NCBI GenBank assembly: GCA_039196715.1
Contig: JBCCUP010000034.1
Coordinates: 1 to 44,007, forward strand
DNA: 44,007 nt
Reading direction: 5' to 3'
Source of the DNA: Pseudomonadota bacterium
GTDB taxonomy: Bacteria > Pseudomonadota > Gammaproteobacteria > CALCKW01
The notes beneath the pieces were generated by a model, which ran no database searches, had not been told where the DNA came from, and worked only from the letters and a program-made list of their open reading frames with translations. A program made the position numbers and the translations under genes. Positions within the stretch are counted from its first letter, which is position 1. Each line of letters starts with the position of its first letter. Below, in pieces: positions 10,698 to 19,203 of this stretch.

Positions 10698-13490
10698 ATG
10701 CTCCAGAATGCGCAGGTCAACTTGATCACGATCACGCTGGACGGCGAAGAAGTCAGCGTGCCGCAGGGCACCACGCTCTGGGAAGCCGCTCGATCTCGCG
10801 GTCAGAAAATCCCCCACCTGTGCCACAAGCCCGCCAAGGGCTACACACCCGACGGCAACTGCCGCGCGTGCATGGTAGAGGTCGAGGGCGAACGCACCCT
10901 GGTCGCGTCGTGCATCCGCACGGTTTCTGAAGGCATGGTGGTCCGAACCGAATCTGAACGCGCCAGAAAGTCGCGTGAAATGGTGCTCGAGCTGTTGGTC
11001 GCAGACCAACCCGAGATCAAGCACGACGCCTCGTCGCATTTTTGGGATATGGCTGCCCTCAACGGCGTCAGCGAGAGTCGGTTCCCGTCGAAACAACCGG
11101 AGCACGTCCCCCTCCTCGATGCCAGCCACGTCGCCATGCGCGTCAACCTCGACGCCTGCATCAACTGCAACCTCTGCGTGCGCGCCTGCCGCGACGTTCA
11201 GGTCAACGACGTTATCGGCATGGCGGGCCGCGGAGCCACATCGAAAGTCGTCTTCGATCAGGACGACCCGATGGGTGCATCCTCGTGTGTGGCGTGTGGC
11301 GAGTGCGTTCAAGCCTGTCCGACCGGTGCCCTGATGCCCGCCACAGTGTTGGACGCGCAGCAGGCCGGCGACAGCAAGGATTTCGACCGCGAAGTGAAGA
11401 GCGTGTGCCCCTACTGCGGGGTCGGTTGCCAGATCAGCTTCAAGGTCAAGGACGACAAGATCAAGTACGTCGAGGGCATCGATGGCCCCGCCAACGAAAA
11501 CCGCCTGTGCGTGAAGGGACGCTTCGGCTTCGACTACATCCACCACCCGCACCGCCTGACCAAGCCGCTGATCCGCCGCACCGACGCGCCGGCCAAGGGG
11601 TTGAACGTCGACCCGGCCAACTGGCAGACGCACTTTCGTGAAGCGAGCTGGGACGAGGCGCTCGATTTCGCCGCCGGCGGCATGGCGAAGCTGCGCGCGC
11701 AGAAACCCACCTACATCGCCGGCTTCGGCTCGGCAAAGTGCTCGAACGAAGAGGCCTACCTCTTCCAGAAACTCATCCGCCAGGGCTTTGGCCACAACAA
11801 CGTGGACCACTGCACCCGCCTGTGCCACGCGTCTTCGGTAGCGGCGTTGCTGGAAAACGTCGGGTCCGGTGCCGTGTCGGCCACGTTCAACGAAATCGAG
11901 AATGCCGACGTCGCGATCGCGATCGGCTGCAACCCGCTCGAAAACCACCCCGTCGCGGCGACCTACTTCAAACAGTTCACAAAGCGCGGCGGCAAACTCA
12001 TCGTCATGGATCCGCGCGGGCACGGGCTCAAGCGGTTTGCCAGCCACATGCTGCAATTCAAGCCTGGCGCCGACGTCTCGATGCTCAACGCGATCATGCA
12101 CACGATCGTCGAGGAGAAACTCTACGATCGTCAGTACATTCAGGCCATGACCGAAAACTGGGATGCAATGAAGACGCATCTCAAGGGATTCTCACCCGAG
12201 AAGATGGCGCCGATCTGCGGCATCGAGGCACACGTTCTGCGCGACGTCGCGCGCACATTTGCCGGTGCCAACGCGGCGATGATCTTCTGGGGCATGGGCG
12301 TCTCCCAGCACATTCACGGCACCGACAATTCACGCTGCCTGATTTCGCTGGCACTGATGTGCGGACAAGTGGGTCGGCCGGGCGCCGGACTGCACCCGCT
12401 ACGCGGACAGAACAACGTCCAGGGCGCCTCCGATGCCGGACTGATTCCGATGTTCCTGCCGGACTACCAGAGCGTGATGGACGACGGCGTGCGCTCGGCT
12501 TTCACCGACGTCTGGCAGTCCGGGGATTTCTCGAACCAGAAGGGCCTCACCGTGGTCGAGATCATGGATGCGATACACGCAGGCGACATCCGCAGCATGT
12601 ACATCCTCGGCGAGAACCCGGCCATGTCGGACCCGGATGCAGACCACGCACGCGACGCCCTCGCCAAGTTGGAACACCTGGTCGTACAGGACATCTTCCT
12701 GACCGAAACGGCCAATTTCGCTGATGTCATCCTGCCGTCCTCGGCCTGGTATGAAAAATCCGGCACCGTGACCAACACCAACCGGCAGGTTCAGATGGGT
12801 CGGCCTGTTACACCGCCTCCGGGTGACGCGAAAGAGGACTGGTGGATCGAAGTGGAGCTGGCCAAGCGGCTGGGCTTGAACTGGCACTACACGCACCCGT
12901 CCGAGGTGTTCGCCGAGATGAAGCTCAACATGTCTTCGCTCGACAACATCACGTGGGAGCGGTTGGAGAAAACCGCCGTCACCTACCCCTCGCTCAGCCC
13001 CGAAGACCCCGGCCAGTCGATCGTGTTCGTCGAAGGCTTCCCGCGTCCGGATGGACGCGCGAAGTTCACGCCAGCCAACGTGATCCCACCGGACGAGAAG
13101 CCGGACACCGAATACCCGTTCGTGCTGATCACCGGTCGTCAGCTCGAGCATTGGCACACCGGCTCGATGACGCGCCGGTCGAAGGTGCTCGACTCTGTGG
13201 AACCCGAGGCAAACTGCTCGATGCACCCACGCAGCCTGCGCGAATTGGGGCTTGAGCCCGGCGACTACGCGCAACTGACAACACGGCGTGGCAGCGTCAG
13301 TGTCATGGTGCGCGCTGACCGCGCTGTGGCGGAGGGCAACGTGTTCCTGCCCTTCGCCTACGTCGAAGCGGCAGCCAATATTCTCACCAATCCGGCACTC
13401 GACCCGTTTGGCAAGATTCCGGAGTTCAAGTTCTCGGCGGTGCGGGTCGAGAAGGCGCCCGACGTGTCTCTGGCAGCGGTCGGGCGCTGA
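10698..13490 (+). CDS. fdh1A: Formate dehydrogenase alpha subunit (W/Mo-bisPGD, NuoG-like N-terminus)
   Basis: Catalytic subunit oxidising formate to CO2, probably cytosolic since no Tat or Sec signal is visible. The 930 residues carry an N-terminal [2Fe-2S] domain (Cys42, 55, 58, 72), two ferredoxin-type [4Fe-4S] sites (Cys154/157/160/164 and 197/200/203/207), and the molybdopterin-oxidoreductase [4Fe-4S] site (Cys237, 240, 244, 271). The active-site pair is Cys376-His377 in HCTRLCHASS, so the metal ligand is cysteine, not selenocysteine. The C-terminal molybdopterin-dinucleotide-binding domain is present (LITGRQLEHWHTGSMTRRS). Whether tungsten or molybdenum is used cannot be read from sequence. 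The maturation factor FdhD/FdsC is not in this window. Confidence 0.94.
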   Translation: MLQNAQVNLITITLDGEEVSVPQGTTLWEAARSRGQKIPHLCHKPAKGYTPDGNCRACMVEVEGERTLVASCIRTVSEGMVVRTESERARKSREMVLELLVADQPEIKHDASSHFWDMAALNGVSESRFPSKQPEHVPLLDASHVAMRVNLDACINCNLCVRACRDVQVNDVIGMAGRGATSKVVFDQDDPMGASSCVACGECVQACPTGALMPATVLDAQQAGDSKDFDREVKSVCPYCGVGCQISFKVKDDKIKYVEGIDGPANENRLCVKGRFGFDYIHHPHRLTKPLIRRTDAPAKGLNVDPANWQTHFREASWDEALDFAAGGMAKLRAQKPTYIAGFGSAKCSNEEAYLFQKLIRQGFGHNNVDHCTRLCHASSVAALLENVGSGAVSATFNEIENADVAIAIGCNPLENHPVAATYFKQFTKRGGKLIVMDPRGHGLKRFASHMLQFKPGADVSMLNAIMHTIVEEKLYDRQYIQAMTENWDAMKTHLKGFSPEKMAPICGIEAHVLRDVARTFAGANAAMIFWGMGVSQHIHGTDNSRCLISLALMCGQVGRPGAGLHPLRGQNNVQGASDAGLIPMFLPDYQSVMDDGVRSAFTDVWQSGDFSNQKGLTVVEIMDAIHAGDIRSMYILGENPAMSDPDADHARDALAKLEHLVVQDIFLTETANFADVILPSSAWYEKSGTVTNTNRQVQMGRPVTPPPGDAKEDWWIEVELAKRLGLNWHYTHPSEVFAEMKLNMSSLDNITWERLEKTAVTYPSLSPEDPGQSIVFVEGFPRPDGRAKFTPANVIPPDEKPDTEYPFVLITGRQLEHWHTGSMTRRSKVLDSVEPEANCSMHPRSLRELGLEPGDYAQLTTRRGSVSVMVRADRAVAEGNVFLPFAYVEAAANILTNPALDPFGKIPEFKFSAVRVEKAPDVSLAAVGR

Positions 13491-13598
13491 CCGACGACTC
13501 GCCCGCGGATAACCGCACTTGGTGCGAAGCGGGGCCTTGACAGGCACCCGCGCCTCCCTGTGCCGCGTGAGAAGCGGCGGTAACCGTGAAGTCGCCCG

Positions 13599-13680
13599 TG
13601 TGACGGACCACGTGGTCCGTCACATGTAATCCATCACCCGTGGTCCGTCACCTCTGCGACGTCTCACGTGGTCCGTCACA
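13599..13680. repeat. 26-bp perfect palindrome plus 28-bp-spaced direct repeats
   Basis: Positions 13599-13624 form a perfect palindrome with 11-bp arms (TGTGACGGACC) around ACGT. Its right half, CGTGGTCCGTCAC, recurs at 13639 and 13667, giving three copies exactly 28 bp apart. The cluster lies between the convergent formate dehydrogenase and ABC-transporter operons. It could act as a bidirectional transcript-end hairpin or a multi-site protein-binding region. No T-run follows, so ordinary intrinsic termination is not evident. Confidence 0.75.
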
Positions 13681-13780
13681 GGGACGACCGCGTAGCTCCC
13701 TCCCCTGATGGTCGACGTGGGACCCTGGCACACACAAGGTGCCCGGGCTCCCCACCTCGAGCCGTACCTGTTCGCCAGGT

Positions 13781-13879
13781 CTACTCGACGCTGAGGAACG
13801 CACTGAAGTCGTTGTCGAAAAACAGCCCGATGACAATGCCGGCAATCAACGCCAAAACCAGTTTCATACGTCGGTCCAT
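13781..13879 (-). CDS. Small single-span membrane protein at the end of the ABC-transporter operon
   Basis: A 32-codon frame beginning with ATG at 13877-13879 and ending TAG at 13781-13783. It starts MDRRMKLVLALIAGIVIGLF and continues FDNDFSAFLSVE: a basic N-terminus, one hydrophobic helix of about 17 residues with a GxxxG pattern, then a short acidic tail. A Shine-Dalgarno-like GAGGA lies about 6 nt upstream of the ATG. It follows the livM homologue by 9 bp in the same direction, so it probably shares the transcript. No family is recognised. Its charge pattern would place the N-terminus in the cytosol and the tail outside. It may be an accessory peptide of the importer, but a chance frame is possible. 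Confidence 0.55.
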   Translation of the reverse strand: MDRRMKLVLALIAGIVIGLFFDNDFSAFLSVE

Positions 13880-13888
13880 CACTGATCC

Positions 13889-14956
13889 TCAACTGCTTTT
13901 TTGCGGCCTTGCAACACCGTGCCCGGATGACCGTCGCGCGGTGAAACGGGCTTTGAGATTGGACCACAGCTTGGCCATGCCGAGCGGCTCGTAGATCATG
14001 AACACAATGATCAGCAGTCCGAATACCACAAGCTCGATCGACGAGATGATGGTGGCATCGATCATCCCGTGGAAGATATCGTTGCCCAGGGTATTGAGAA
14101 CCACCGGAAACAGCAGAATGAAAGCCGCGCCGATAAACGCCCCGTTGATCGTGCCCAGGCCACCCAGGATCACCATGAACAGAATGCGGAAACTGAGCTT
14201 GATGTCGAAGGCCACGGGCTCCATCGACTTCAGATAGGTGAACGCGAAAAGCGCACCGGCCACGCCGCAGAAGAACGCCGAGATCGCAAAGGCCTGCAAC
14301 TTCGTCTTCAACAGCGAGATCCCCATGCTCTCGGCAGCAATGTCCATGTCGCGAACGGCCATCCAGTTTCGACCCGTGCTGCCGCGTGTCATGTTGACTG
14401 CGAGGAATGTCATGATCGTCACCACGACCAGGACCACCAGGTACATCTCGAGCGGAGAAGTGAATTCCGTGCCGAGGATCACGATATCCTGCGCGGTGAT
14501 GATGCCGGACGTGTCGTAGTTCTTGAACCAACCGAACTTGTCGATCATCCAGATGATGAAGAACTGCGATGCCAGGGTCGCCACCATCAGGTAGATGCCA
14601 CGCACTCGCAGCGACGGCAGTCCGAACAGGATGCCGAACGCCGCCGCCACCAGACCCGACAGCATCAGGTTGATCGGAAAACCGAGAAACGGCAACCGCA
14701 GCTCGAGGTTGAACAGCGCAAACGCTCCAGCTGCCATGAAGCCCGCCGCACCGAGGGCGAGTTGTCCCGCGTACCCCATGACGATCTGCTGTCCAATGGC
14801 GGCCAGCGACAGGCACAACCAGGGAATCAGAATGGACGAATACCAGTAGTAGGTCTGCACGATCATCGGTATGACCGCAAAGCCCAGGACCATCAACACC
14901 ACGAGGTTTGACAGATCGCCCCGCGTGTAGCTCATGAAAACGGGTGAAGCTCGCAT
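13889..14956 (-). CDS. livM: Branched-chain amino-acid type ABC transporter permease (LivM family)
   Basis: One of two inner-membrane permeases of a HAAT-family importer. About 355 residues with roughly ten hydrophobic helices, containing the LivM motif region (GQLALGAAGFMAAGAFALFNL, RVRGIYLMVATLASQFF, GRNWMAVRDMDIAAESMG, LGGLGTINGAFIGAAFI). The start is ATG at 14954-14956, because AAGGAG sits 8 nt upstream. A TTG two codons earlier would place that ribosome site only 2 nt away. It follows livH by 12 bp. Substrate cannot be inferred from the permease; this family carries branched-chain amino acids, amides, urea and aromatic acids. Confidence 0.92.
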   Translation of the reverse strand: MRASPVFMSYTRGDLSNLVVLMVLGFAVIPMIVQTYYWYSSILIPWLCLSLAAIGQQIVMGYAGQLALGAAGFMAAGAFALFNLELRLPFLGFPINLMLSGLVAAAFGILFGLPSLRVRGIYLMVATLASQFFIIWMIDKFGWFKNYDTSGIITAQDIVILGTEFTSPLEMYLVVLVVVTIMTFLAVNMTRGSTGRNWMAVRDMDIAAESMGISLLKTKLQAFAISAFFCGVAGALFAFTYLKSMEPVAFDIKLSFRILFMVILGGLGTINGAFIGAAFILLFPVVLNTLGNDIFHGMIDATIISSIELVVFGLLIIVFMIYEPLGMAKLWSNLKARFTARRSSGHGVARPQKSS

Positions 14957-14968
14957 GTCCAACTCTCC

Positions 14969-15871
14969 TTATACGCGCCTGATGATCTTCTCGCCGAACA
15001 GTCCCTCGGGCCGCCACAGCAGAAAGAAGATCGCGAGAACAAAAGGCGCCCAGCCTTCTATCGCACCACCGAAGTACGGGCCGATGTAGACCTCGAGCAC
15101 CTTCTCGGTCGCGCCAATGATGAGGCCGCCAACGATCGCGCCGGGAATCGACGAGAAGCCGCCGATGATCAGCACGGGCAGTGCCTTGAGCGCGAGATCG
15201 ACCAGTGCGAACTGAACCCCTGCGCGCGCGCCCCACATCATGCCGGCGACCAGCGCGACAATGCCCGCTGACGTCCACACCAGCAGCATGATGCTGCTCA
15301 GCGGGATACCAATGGAACTGGCGGCCCCCGGGTCGTCAGCAACCGCACGTAAGCCGAGCCCCATCTTGGTGTACTTGAACAGCAGAGCGAGGGCGATGAT
15401 CAACACCGCGGCAACCAGGCCGGCAGTGAGATCGAGCGCCGATATGAACAGTCCTGTCGTGTCAATGATCCACTGGATGGGAAAATCGCCAATGCCGAGA
15501 TCCAGCCGCCGCACTTCGACACCCCAGGCGGCCTGCGCAAGGCCCTCAAGAACGAAGCCGAGCCCGATGGTGGCCATCAGCAAGGTGTCCTCGCTCTCGT
15601 TGCGCAATGGCTTCAACACGAAGCGCTCTGTCGCCAAGCCGACCAACGCCATCAGCGCGATGGTCACGAAGAAGGCCACCACAAACGGCAGTCCCAGCTC
15701 CATGAACCCGACAAAAGACAGCACCGCGAAGAACACCATGGCGCCTTGCGCAAAGTTGAACGTTGAAGACGCCTTGTAGATCAGCACGAAACCCAAGGCC
15801 ACGAGCGAGTACATCGTTCCGGCCAGCAGACCGGCTACAACGACCTCGATGAAAAACAGAAAGTCAGTCAT
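14969..15871 (-). CDS. livH: Branched-chain amino-acid type ABC transporter permease (LivH family)
   Basis: The partner permease of the importer. The 300 residues show eight or nine membrane helices and typical LivH segments: GLLAGTMYSLVALGFVLIYK with FNFAQGAMVF near the N-terminus, GLGLRAVADDPGAASSIGI (the loop that contacts the ATPase), and ALPVLIIGGFSSIPGAIVGG. The C-terminus FFLLWRPEGLFGEK is characteristic. The gene overlaps the end of livG by 8 nt and precedes livM by 12 nt, so the four transporter genes are read together. Assignment is firm for family, not for substrate. Confidence 0.93.
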   Translation of the reverse strand: MTDFLFFIEVVVAGLLAGTMYSLVALGFVLIYKASSTFNFAQGAMVFFAVLSFVGFMELGLPFVVAFFVTIALMALVGLATERFVLKPLRNESEDTLLMATIGLGFVLEGLAQAAWGVEVRRLDLGIGDFPIQWIIDTTGLFISALDLTAGLVAAVLIIALALLFKYTKMGLGLRAVADDPGAASSIGIPLSSIMLLVWTSAGIVALVAGMMWGARAGVQFALVDLALKALPVLIIGGFSSIPGAIVGGLIIGATEKVLEVYIGPYFGGAIEGWAPFVLAIFFLLWRPEGLFGEKIIRRV

Positions 15872-16661
15872 GCGCCACCCCCAGATAGGCGTCGATCACA
15901 TCCTGGTTGTTCCGAATTTCGTCCGGCGGACCGTCGCCGATGATCTTGCCGTAGTCGAGCACGACGACATTGTCGGATATGTCCATGACGACGCCCATGT
16001 CGTGTTCGATCAACACGATCGTTGTCCCCAACTCGTCATTGACCTTGAGAATGAAGCGACACATCTCGCGTTTCTCTTCGACGTTCATACCCGCCATCGG
16101 CTCGTCGAGCAGCAGGACCTGTGCTTCTGTTGCCAATGCGCGCCCAAGCTCCACTTTCTTTTGCAAGCCGTAAGGCAATTTGCCGACTGGGGTGTCACGA
16201 ATGTCCGTGATCTCGAGAAACTCGATGATTTCCTCGCAACGCGCCACGTTGACTCTCTCCTCCTCACGCGCCGAGGGCAGCTGGAGGGCGACAGCGAGAA
16301 AATGCGAATGCATGTGGAGTTTTCTGCCGACAAGGATGTTGTCGAGCACCGACATGCGTTTGAACAACGCCAGGTTCTGAAACGTTCGTGAAATGCCTTT
16401 CTCGGCGATGGCGTTCGGGTTGATCCTGACCAGCCGTTCGCCCTTGAAGGAGATACTGCCGTCTTGTGGCTTGTAGATGCCGTTGATGCAGTTCAAGAGC
16501 GATGATTTGCCGGCACCGTTGGGCCCGATGATCGCCTTGATCTCGTGTTGAAGCACCTTGAATGAGGTGTCTGTAATCGCCTTGACACCACCAAAACTCA
16601 GTGAAACGTTGTCGACTTCCAGAATCGGGGCGCCGATCGGGAATGATCTCGTGTCCAGCAT
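15864..16661 (-). CDS. livG: ABC transporter ATP-binding protein (LivG family)
   Basis: Cytosolic ATPase of the importer, 265 residues. Walker A is GPNGAGKSS, the Q-loop lies in SRTFQNLALF, the signature region is a divergent LPYGLQKKVELGRAL, and Walker B is VLLLDEPMAGM followed by the H-loop LIEHDMGVVMD. The long segment between the Q-loop and signature (HMHSHFLAVALQLPSAREEE) is the LivG-specific helical insertion. The YGLQK form of the signature, instead of LSGGQ, is normal for LivG. It overlaps livH by 8 nt and lies 23 bp after livF. Confidence 0.93.
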   Translation of the reverse strand: MLDTRSFPIGAPILEVDNVSLSFGGVKAITDTSFKVLQHEIKAIIGPNGAGKSSLLNCINGIYKPQDGSISFKGERLVRINPNAIAEKGISRTFQNLALFKRMSVLDNILVGRKLHMHSHFLAVALQLPSAREEERVNVARCEEIIEFLEITDIRDTPVGKLPYGLQKKVELGRALATEAQVLLLDEPMAGMNVEEKREMCRFILKVNDELGTTIVLIEHDMGVVMDISDNVVVLDYGKIIGDGPPDEIRNNQDVIDAYLGVAHD

Positions 16662-16684
16662 GGTCTGTTTTCCCTCAGTCCGCC

Positions 16685-17503
16685 TCAGTTGTTTATGCCG
16701 GCGTGCTGCTCGCTCTCTTCACGCAGCACATCGCGAAAGTTCTTTCGTCCCTCCTTGGAAATACCGAGATAAAGCTCCTTGACCTTCTCGTCATTCAACA
16801 AACTGTCGGCGGTACCGTGCAACATCACATGGCCGGTTTCGATGATGTAGCCGTAGTCGGCGTTTCGAAGTGCCACATTGGTATTTTGCTCGGCCAGCAA
16901 TATGCTGACCCCTTCTTTTTGGTTGAGCTCGTTGACGATGTTGAAAATCTCCGCGACCAATTGCGGAGCCAACCCCATCGACGGTTCATCGAGCAACAAC
17001 ATCTTGGGTTTGGCCATCATGGCGCGTGCGACAGCAACCATCTGCTGCTCACCGCCCGAGGTGAAGCCCGCCTGGCTCTTTCGCCGGTCTTTCAGGCGCT
17101 TGAAGTAGGTGTAGATCTTGTCGAGTTCATCGCGGATATCCGCCTTGCTCAATTTGCGGGAGTACGCGCCAGCGATGATGTTCTCCTCGACGGTCAGGTG
17201 GCCGAAGCAACGTCTTCCTTCGAGCACCTGTACCAATCCCCGACCGACCATATCGGCCGGGTCCTGGTTGGTGACAGCCTCGCCGTCGTAGGTGATTGCG
17301 CCTTTGGTTACCTTGCCGCGCTCACCGGCCAGCATCGTGGAAATCGCCTTGAGCGTCGTGCTCTTGCCCGCGCCATTGCCGCCCAAAAGGGCGACGATCG
17401 TACCGCGTGGCACGCTCAGCGAGACGTCGTGCAAGGCGGCAATGACGTTGTCGTAGATGACCTCGATCTTGTCGATCTCGAGGATGTTGTCGGTGTCATT
17501 CAT
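16685..17503 (-). CDS. livF: ABC transporter ATP-binding protein (LivF family)
   Basis: Second ATPase of the importer, 272 residues. It has Walker A GGNGAGKST, Q-loop region GLVQVLEGRRCFGHLTVEEN, signature TSGGEQQMVAVARAM, Walker B MLLLDEPSMGLAP and H-loop LLAEQNTNVAL. The EGRRCF/LTVEENI pattern is LivF-like (compare EGRRIF.MTVEENL). A C-terminal extension of about 25 residues (EGRKNFRDVLREESEQHAGINN) goes beyond the usual LivF end, which is common in the subfamily that pairs with large binding proteins. It is first after the binding-protein gene, separated by 98 bp containing a strong hairpin. Confidence 0.92.
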   Translation of the reverse strand: MNDTDNILEIDKIEVIYDNVIAALHDVSLSVPRGTIVALLGGNGAGKSTTLKAISTMLAGERGKVTKGAITYDGEAVTNQDPADMVGRGLVQVLEGRRCFGHLTVEENIIAGAYSRKLSKADIRDELDKIYTYFKRLKDRRKSQAGFTSGGEQQMVAVARAMMAKPKMLLLDEPSMGLAPQLVAEIFNIVNELNQKEGVSILLAEQNTNVALRNADYGYIIETGHVMLHGTADSLLNDEKVKELYLGISKEGRKNFRDVLREESEQHAGINN

Positions 17504-17537
17504 GGGGTGGTTGCCGTGTCCATGTTCTCGCAGGAAA

Positions 17538-17567
17538 TCGGCACCCGACGCATTCGTCGGGTGCCGA
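17538..17567 (-). terminator. Strong hairpin between binding-protein gene and livF
   Basis: A perfect 13-bp stem (TCGGCACCCGACG and its complement) with a CATT loop lies 34 bp after the binding-protein stop. On the transcript strand only TTTCC follows, so termination would be partial. Such intercistronic hairpins commonly leave excess binding-protein mRNA over downstream permease mRNA. Confidence 0.7.
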
Positions 17568-17601
17568 CTTGCTCAGGTGGCGCCGAACGCCGACAGTGCG
17601 C

Positions 17602-18939
17602 TCAGCACTCCTTCGGCGTGATGCCGTTCTCACCCGCGAATTTCGCCGCCGACGCTTCAACGAGACCGCGAATGTAGGCCGGGTCGAGCGGTGCTTCCCA
17701 GTCGGTCACTTGCTCGAACTTGTCACCGTCCCATTGCATCATGGCGAACTTGCCCGCCCCTTCGTGGTTCTCACAGGAGATCGAGAACGGTGCGATCATG
17801 CCCTTGATGCCGATTTCCTCAAGGCGGGCATCGTCCATGACCAGGCTCTCGTAACCGTCGCGAAACTCTGCGCCGGTCACGGCTTTACCCACTTTGCCGT
17901 GCATCTCCTGGGCGAGACGCAGTGCCTCGATGTAGGTCACAGCCGCACCCAGTCCGCGGTTCCAGTACACGGTCCCGATCCGGCTTTCCTCAGCCAGGTT
18001 GCCATTGCCCGCGTCATAGACCTGCTCCTTGATCGCTTTCACCAGAGGAAACTGATCGCCGGGCAGTGCGTTGGCCATGGCGTAGGTGCCTTCAGCGGCG
18101 GCACCTGCGGGAAACATGTCCTCCTCCGCTGCGCCAAACGTCACGTAGATCATGCGGTTGCGCGGAAAGCCGACTCGCGCCGCATTGGTCATGGCGGTCG
18201 AGTTCATGCCGGAACCTGCGCCCCAGAACGTGACCCAGTCCGGCCGTTCCTTGCGGATCTGCAACCACTGCGACTGTTGTTCAAGACCGGGCGGGGGAAT
18301 GGAGATCTCCACCAACTCCACGCCCCAATCCTCGGCAATCGCGCGCATCGCAGGCAAGGGCTCACGACCGTAGGCACTGTCGATGTGCAGGTGCACGATC
18401 TTCTTGCCGTTCATGTTGTCGATGCCGCCTTCCTGTTCTGCCATGAACTTCATTTTCACGGCGATCTGCGACCAATAGTGCGAAGCGGCGTTGAACACCC
18501 AAGGCCACACGCGGCCGTCGGCGGCATCGGTTCGACCGTAGCCGTATTGCGCCAGCACCACGTTGTCGTCAGCCATGCGATTGATGACCGCGTACGCGCC
18601 CGGCGTACCAAGCGTGTCGAACACGACGATACGTTGTCCGTCCTTCTCCAGAAGACGCTGATAACACTCGACAGTCTTGACGGCGTTGTACTCCGTCTCG
18701 CACTCCTGCCAATCCAACATGACGCCGTTCACGCCACCGTTCAGGTTGACGTAGTTCATGTAGTCGATTTGAGCACCGTAGTAACCGGTACCCATGGCAG
18801 AGTACGGTCCGACCCGGCTGCTCGCCACCGGGAAGTACTGCGTTTCGGCCGCGACTGATGCCACAGGTACCACGGTTGCGAACGTGGCCACCACCGTCAC
18901 CGCCGCCGCCAGAGCGCGCCTGATACGTTTCAATTTCAC
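17602..18939 (-). CDS. Periplasmic substrate-binding protein of the HAAT-type ABC importer
   Basis: Captures the transported solute in the periplasm. The start was set at GTG 18937-18939 because GGGAG lies about 9-12 nt upstream and a clear signal peptide begins there (VKLKRIRRALAAAVTVVATF, then probable cleavage after VASVAA, before ETQYF). The open frame continues upstream to 19158 with unrelated sequence. The 445-residue preprotein is a type I periplasmic binding fold (COG0683): RVGPYSAMGTGYYGAQIDYMN, GKKIVHLHIDSAYGREPLPAM, PDWVTFWGAGSG. Several cysteines (WQECE, VECYQ, SISCENHEG and the C-terminal KEC) could form disulphides. The large size resembles binding proteins of amide or aromatic-acid importers more than LivJ, but the substrate is unknown. 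Confidence 0.88.
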   Translation of the reverse strand: MKLKRIRRALAAAVTVVATFATVVPVASVAAETQYFPVASSRVGPYSAMGTGYYGAQIDYMNYVNLNGGVNGVMLDWQECETEYNAVKTVECYQRLLEKDGQRIVVFDTLGTPGAYAVINRMADDNVVLAQYGYGRTDAADGRVWPWVFNAASHYWSQIAVKMKFMAEQEGGIDNMNGKKIVHLHIDSAYGREPLPAMRAIAEDWGVELVEISIPPPGLEQQSQWLQIRKERPDWVTFWGAGSGMNSTAMTNAARVGFPRNRMIYVTFGAAEEDMFPAGAAAEGTYAMANALPGDQFPLVKAIKEQVYDAGNGNLAEESRIGTVYWNRGLGAAVTYIEALRLAQEMHGKVGKAVTGAEFRDGYESLVMDDARLEEIGIKGMIAPFSISCENHEGAGKFAMMQWDGDKFEQVTDWEAPLDPAYIRGLVEASAAKFAGENGITPKEC

Positions 18940-19203
18940 AGTGTATTTCTCCCTTGATTCACTCGGTTCGTTCGCGGATGAAGCGCTGAGCACGGCGCCA
19001 CAGCTGAGTCGGCTCGAGAACCGAGTCCACCGTGCACGCCCGGCAACGTGGATCGCACCCGTCAGCCTGTCCTGCGTCTGCCGTGCACTGCGCGTGTCGA
19101 AGGTGTGCCGCGATTCACCCGCTTGCTGCCGAACAAGGCCCCACTGACTAGAGCGCACGCATCCGAGGTAACCGGTGTGCGCAGCCTTGTACTAGCCCCG
19201 TGC

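Noticed and set aside
8951-10774. A 607-codon minus-strand frame opposite the formate dehydrogenase beta gene
   Set aside because: The plus strand encodes an intact NuoE/NuoF-type protein with all metal and cofactor motifs; the antisense translation has none.
13620-15278. A 552-codon minus-strand frame across livM/livH
   Set aside because: Same strand but another frame than the clear LivM and LivH proteins; its composition is not membrane-like and it runs through the palindrome cluster.
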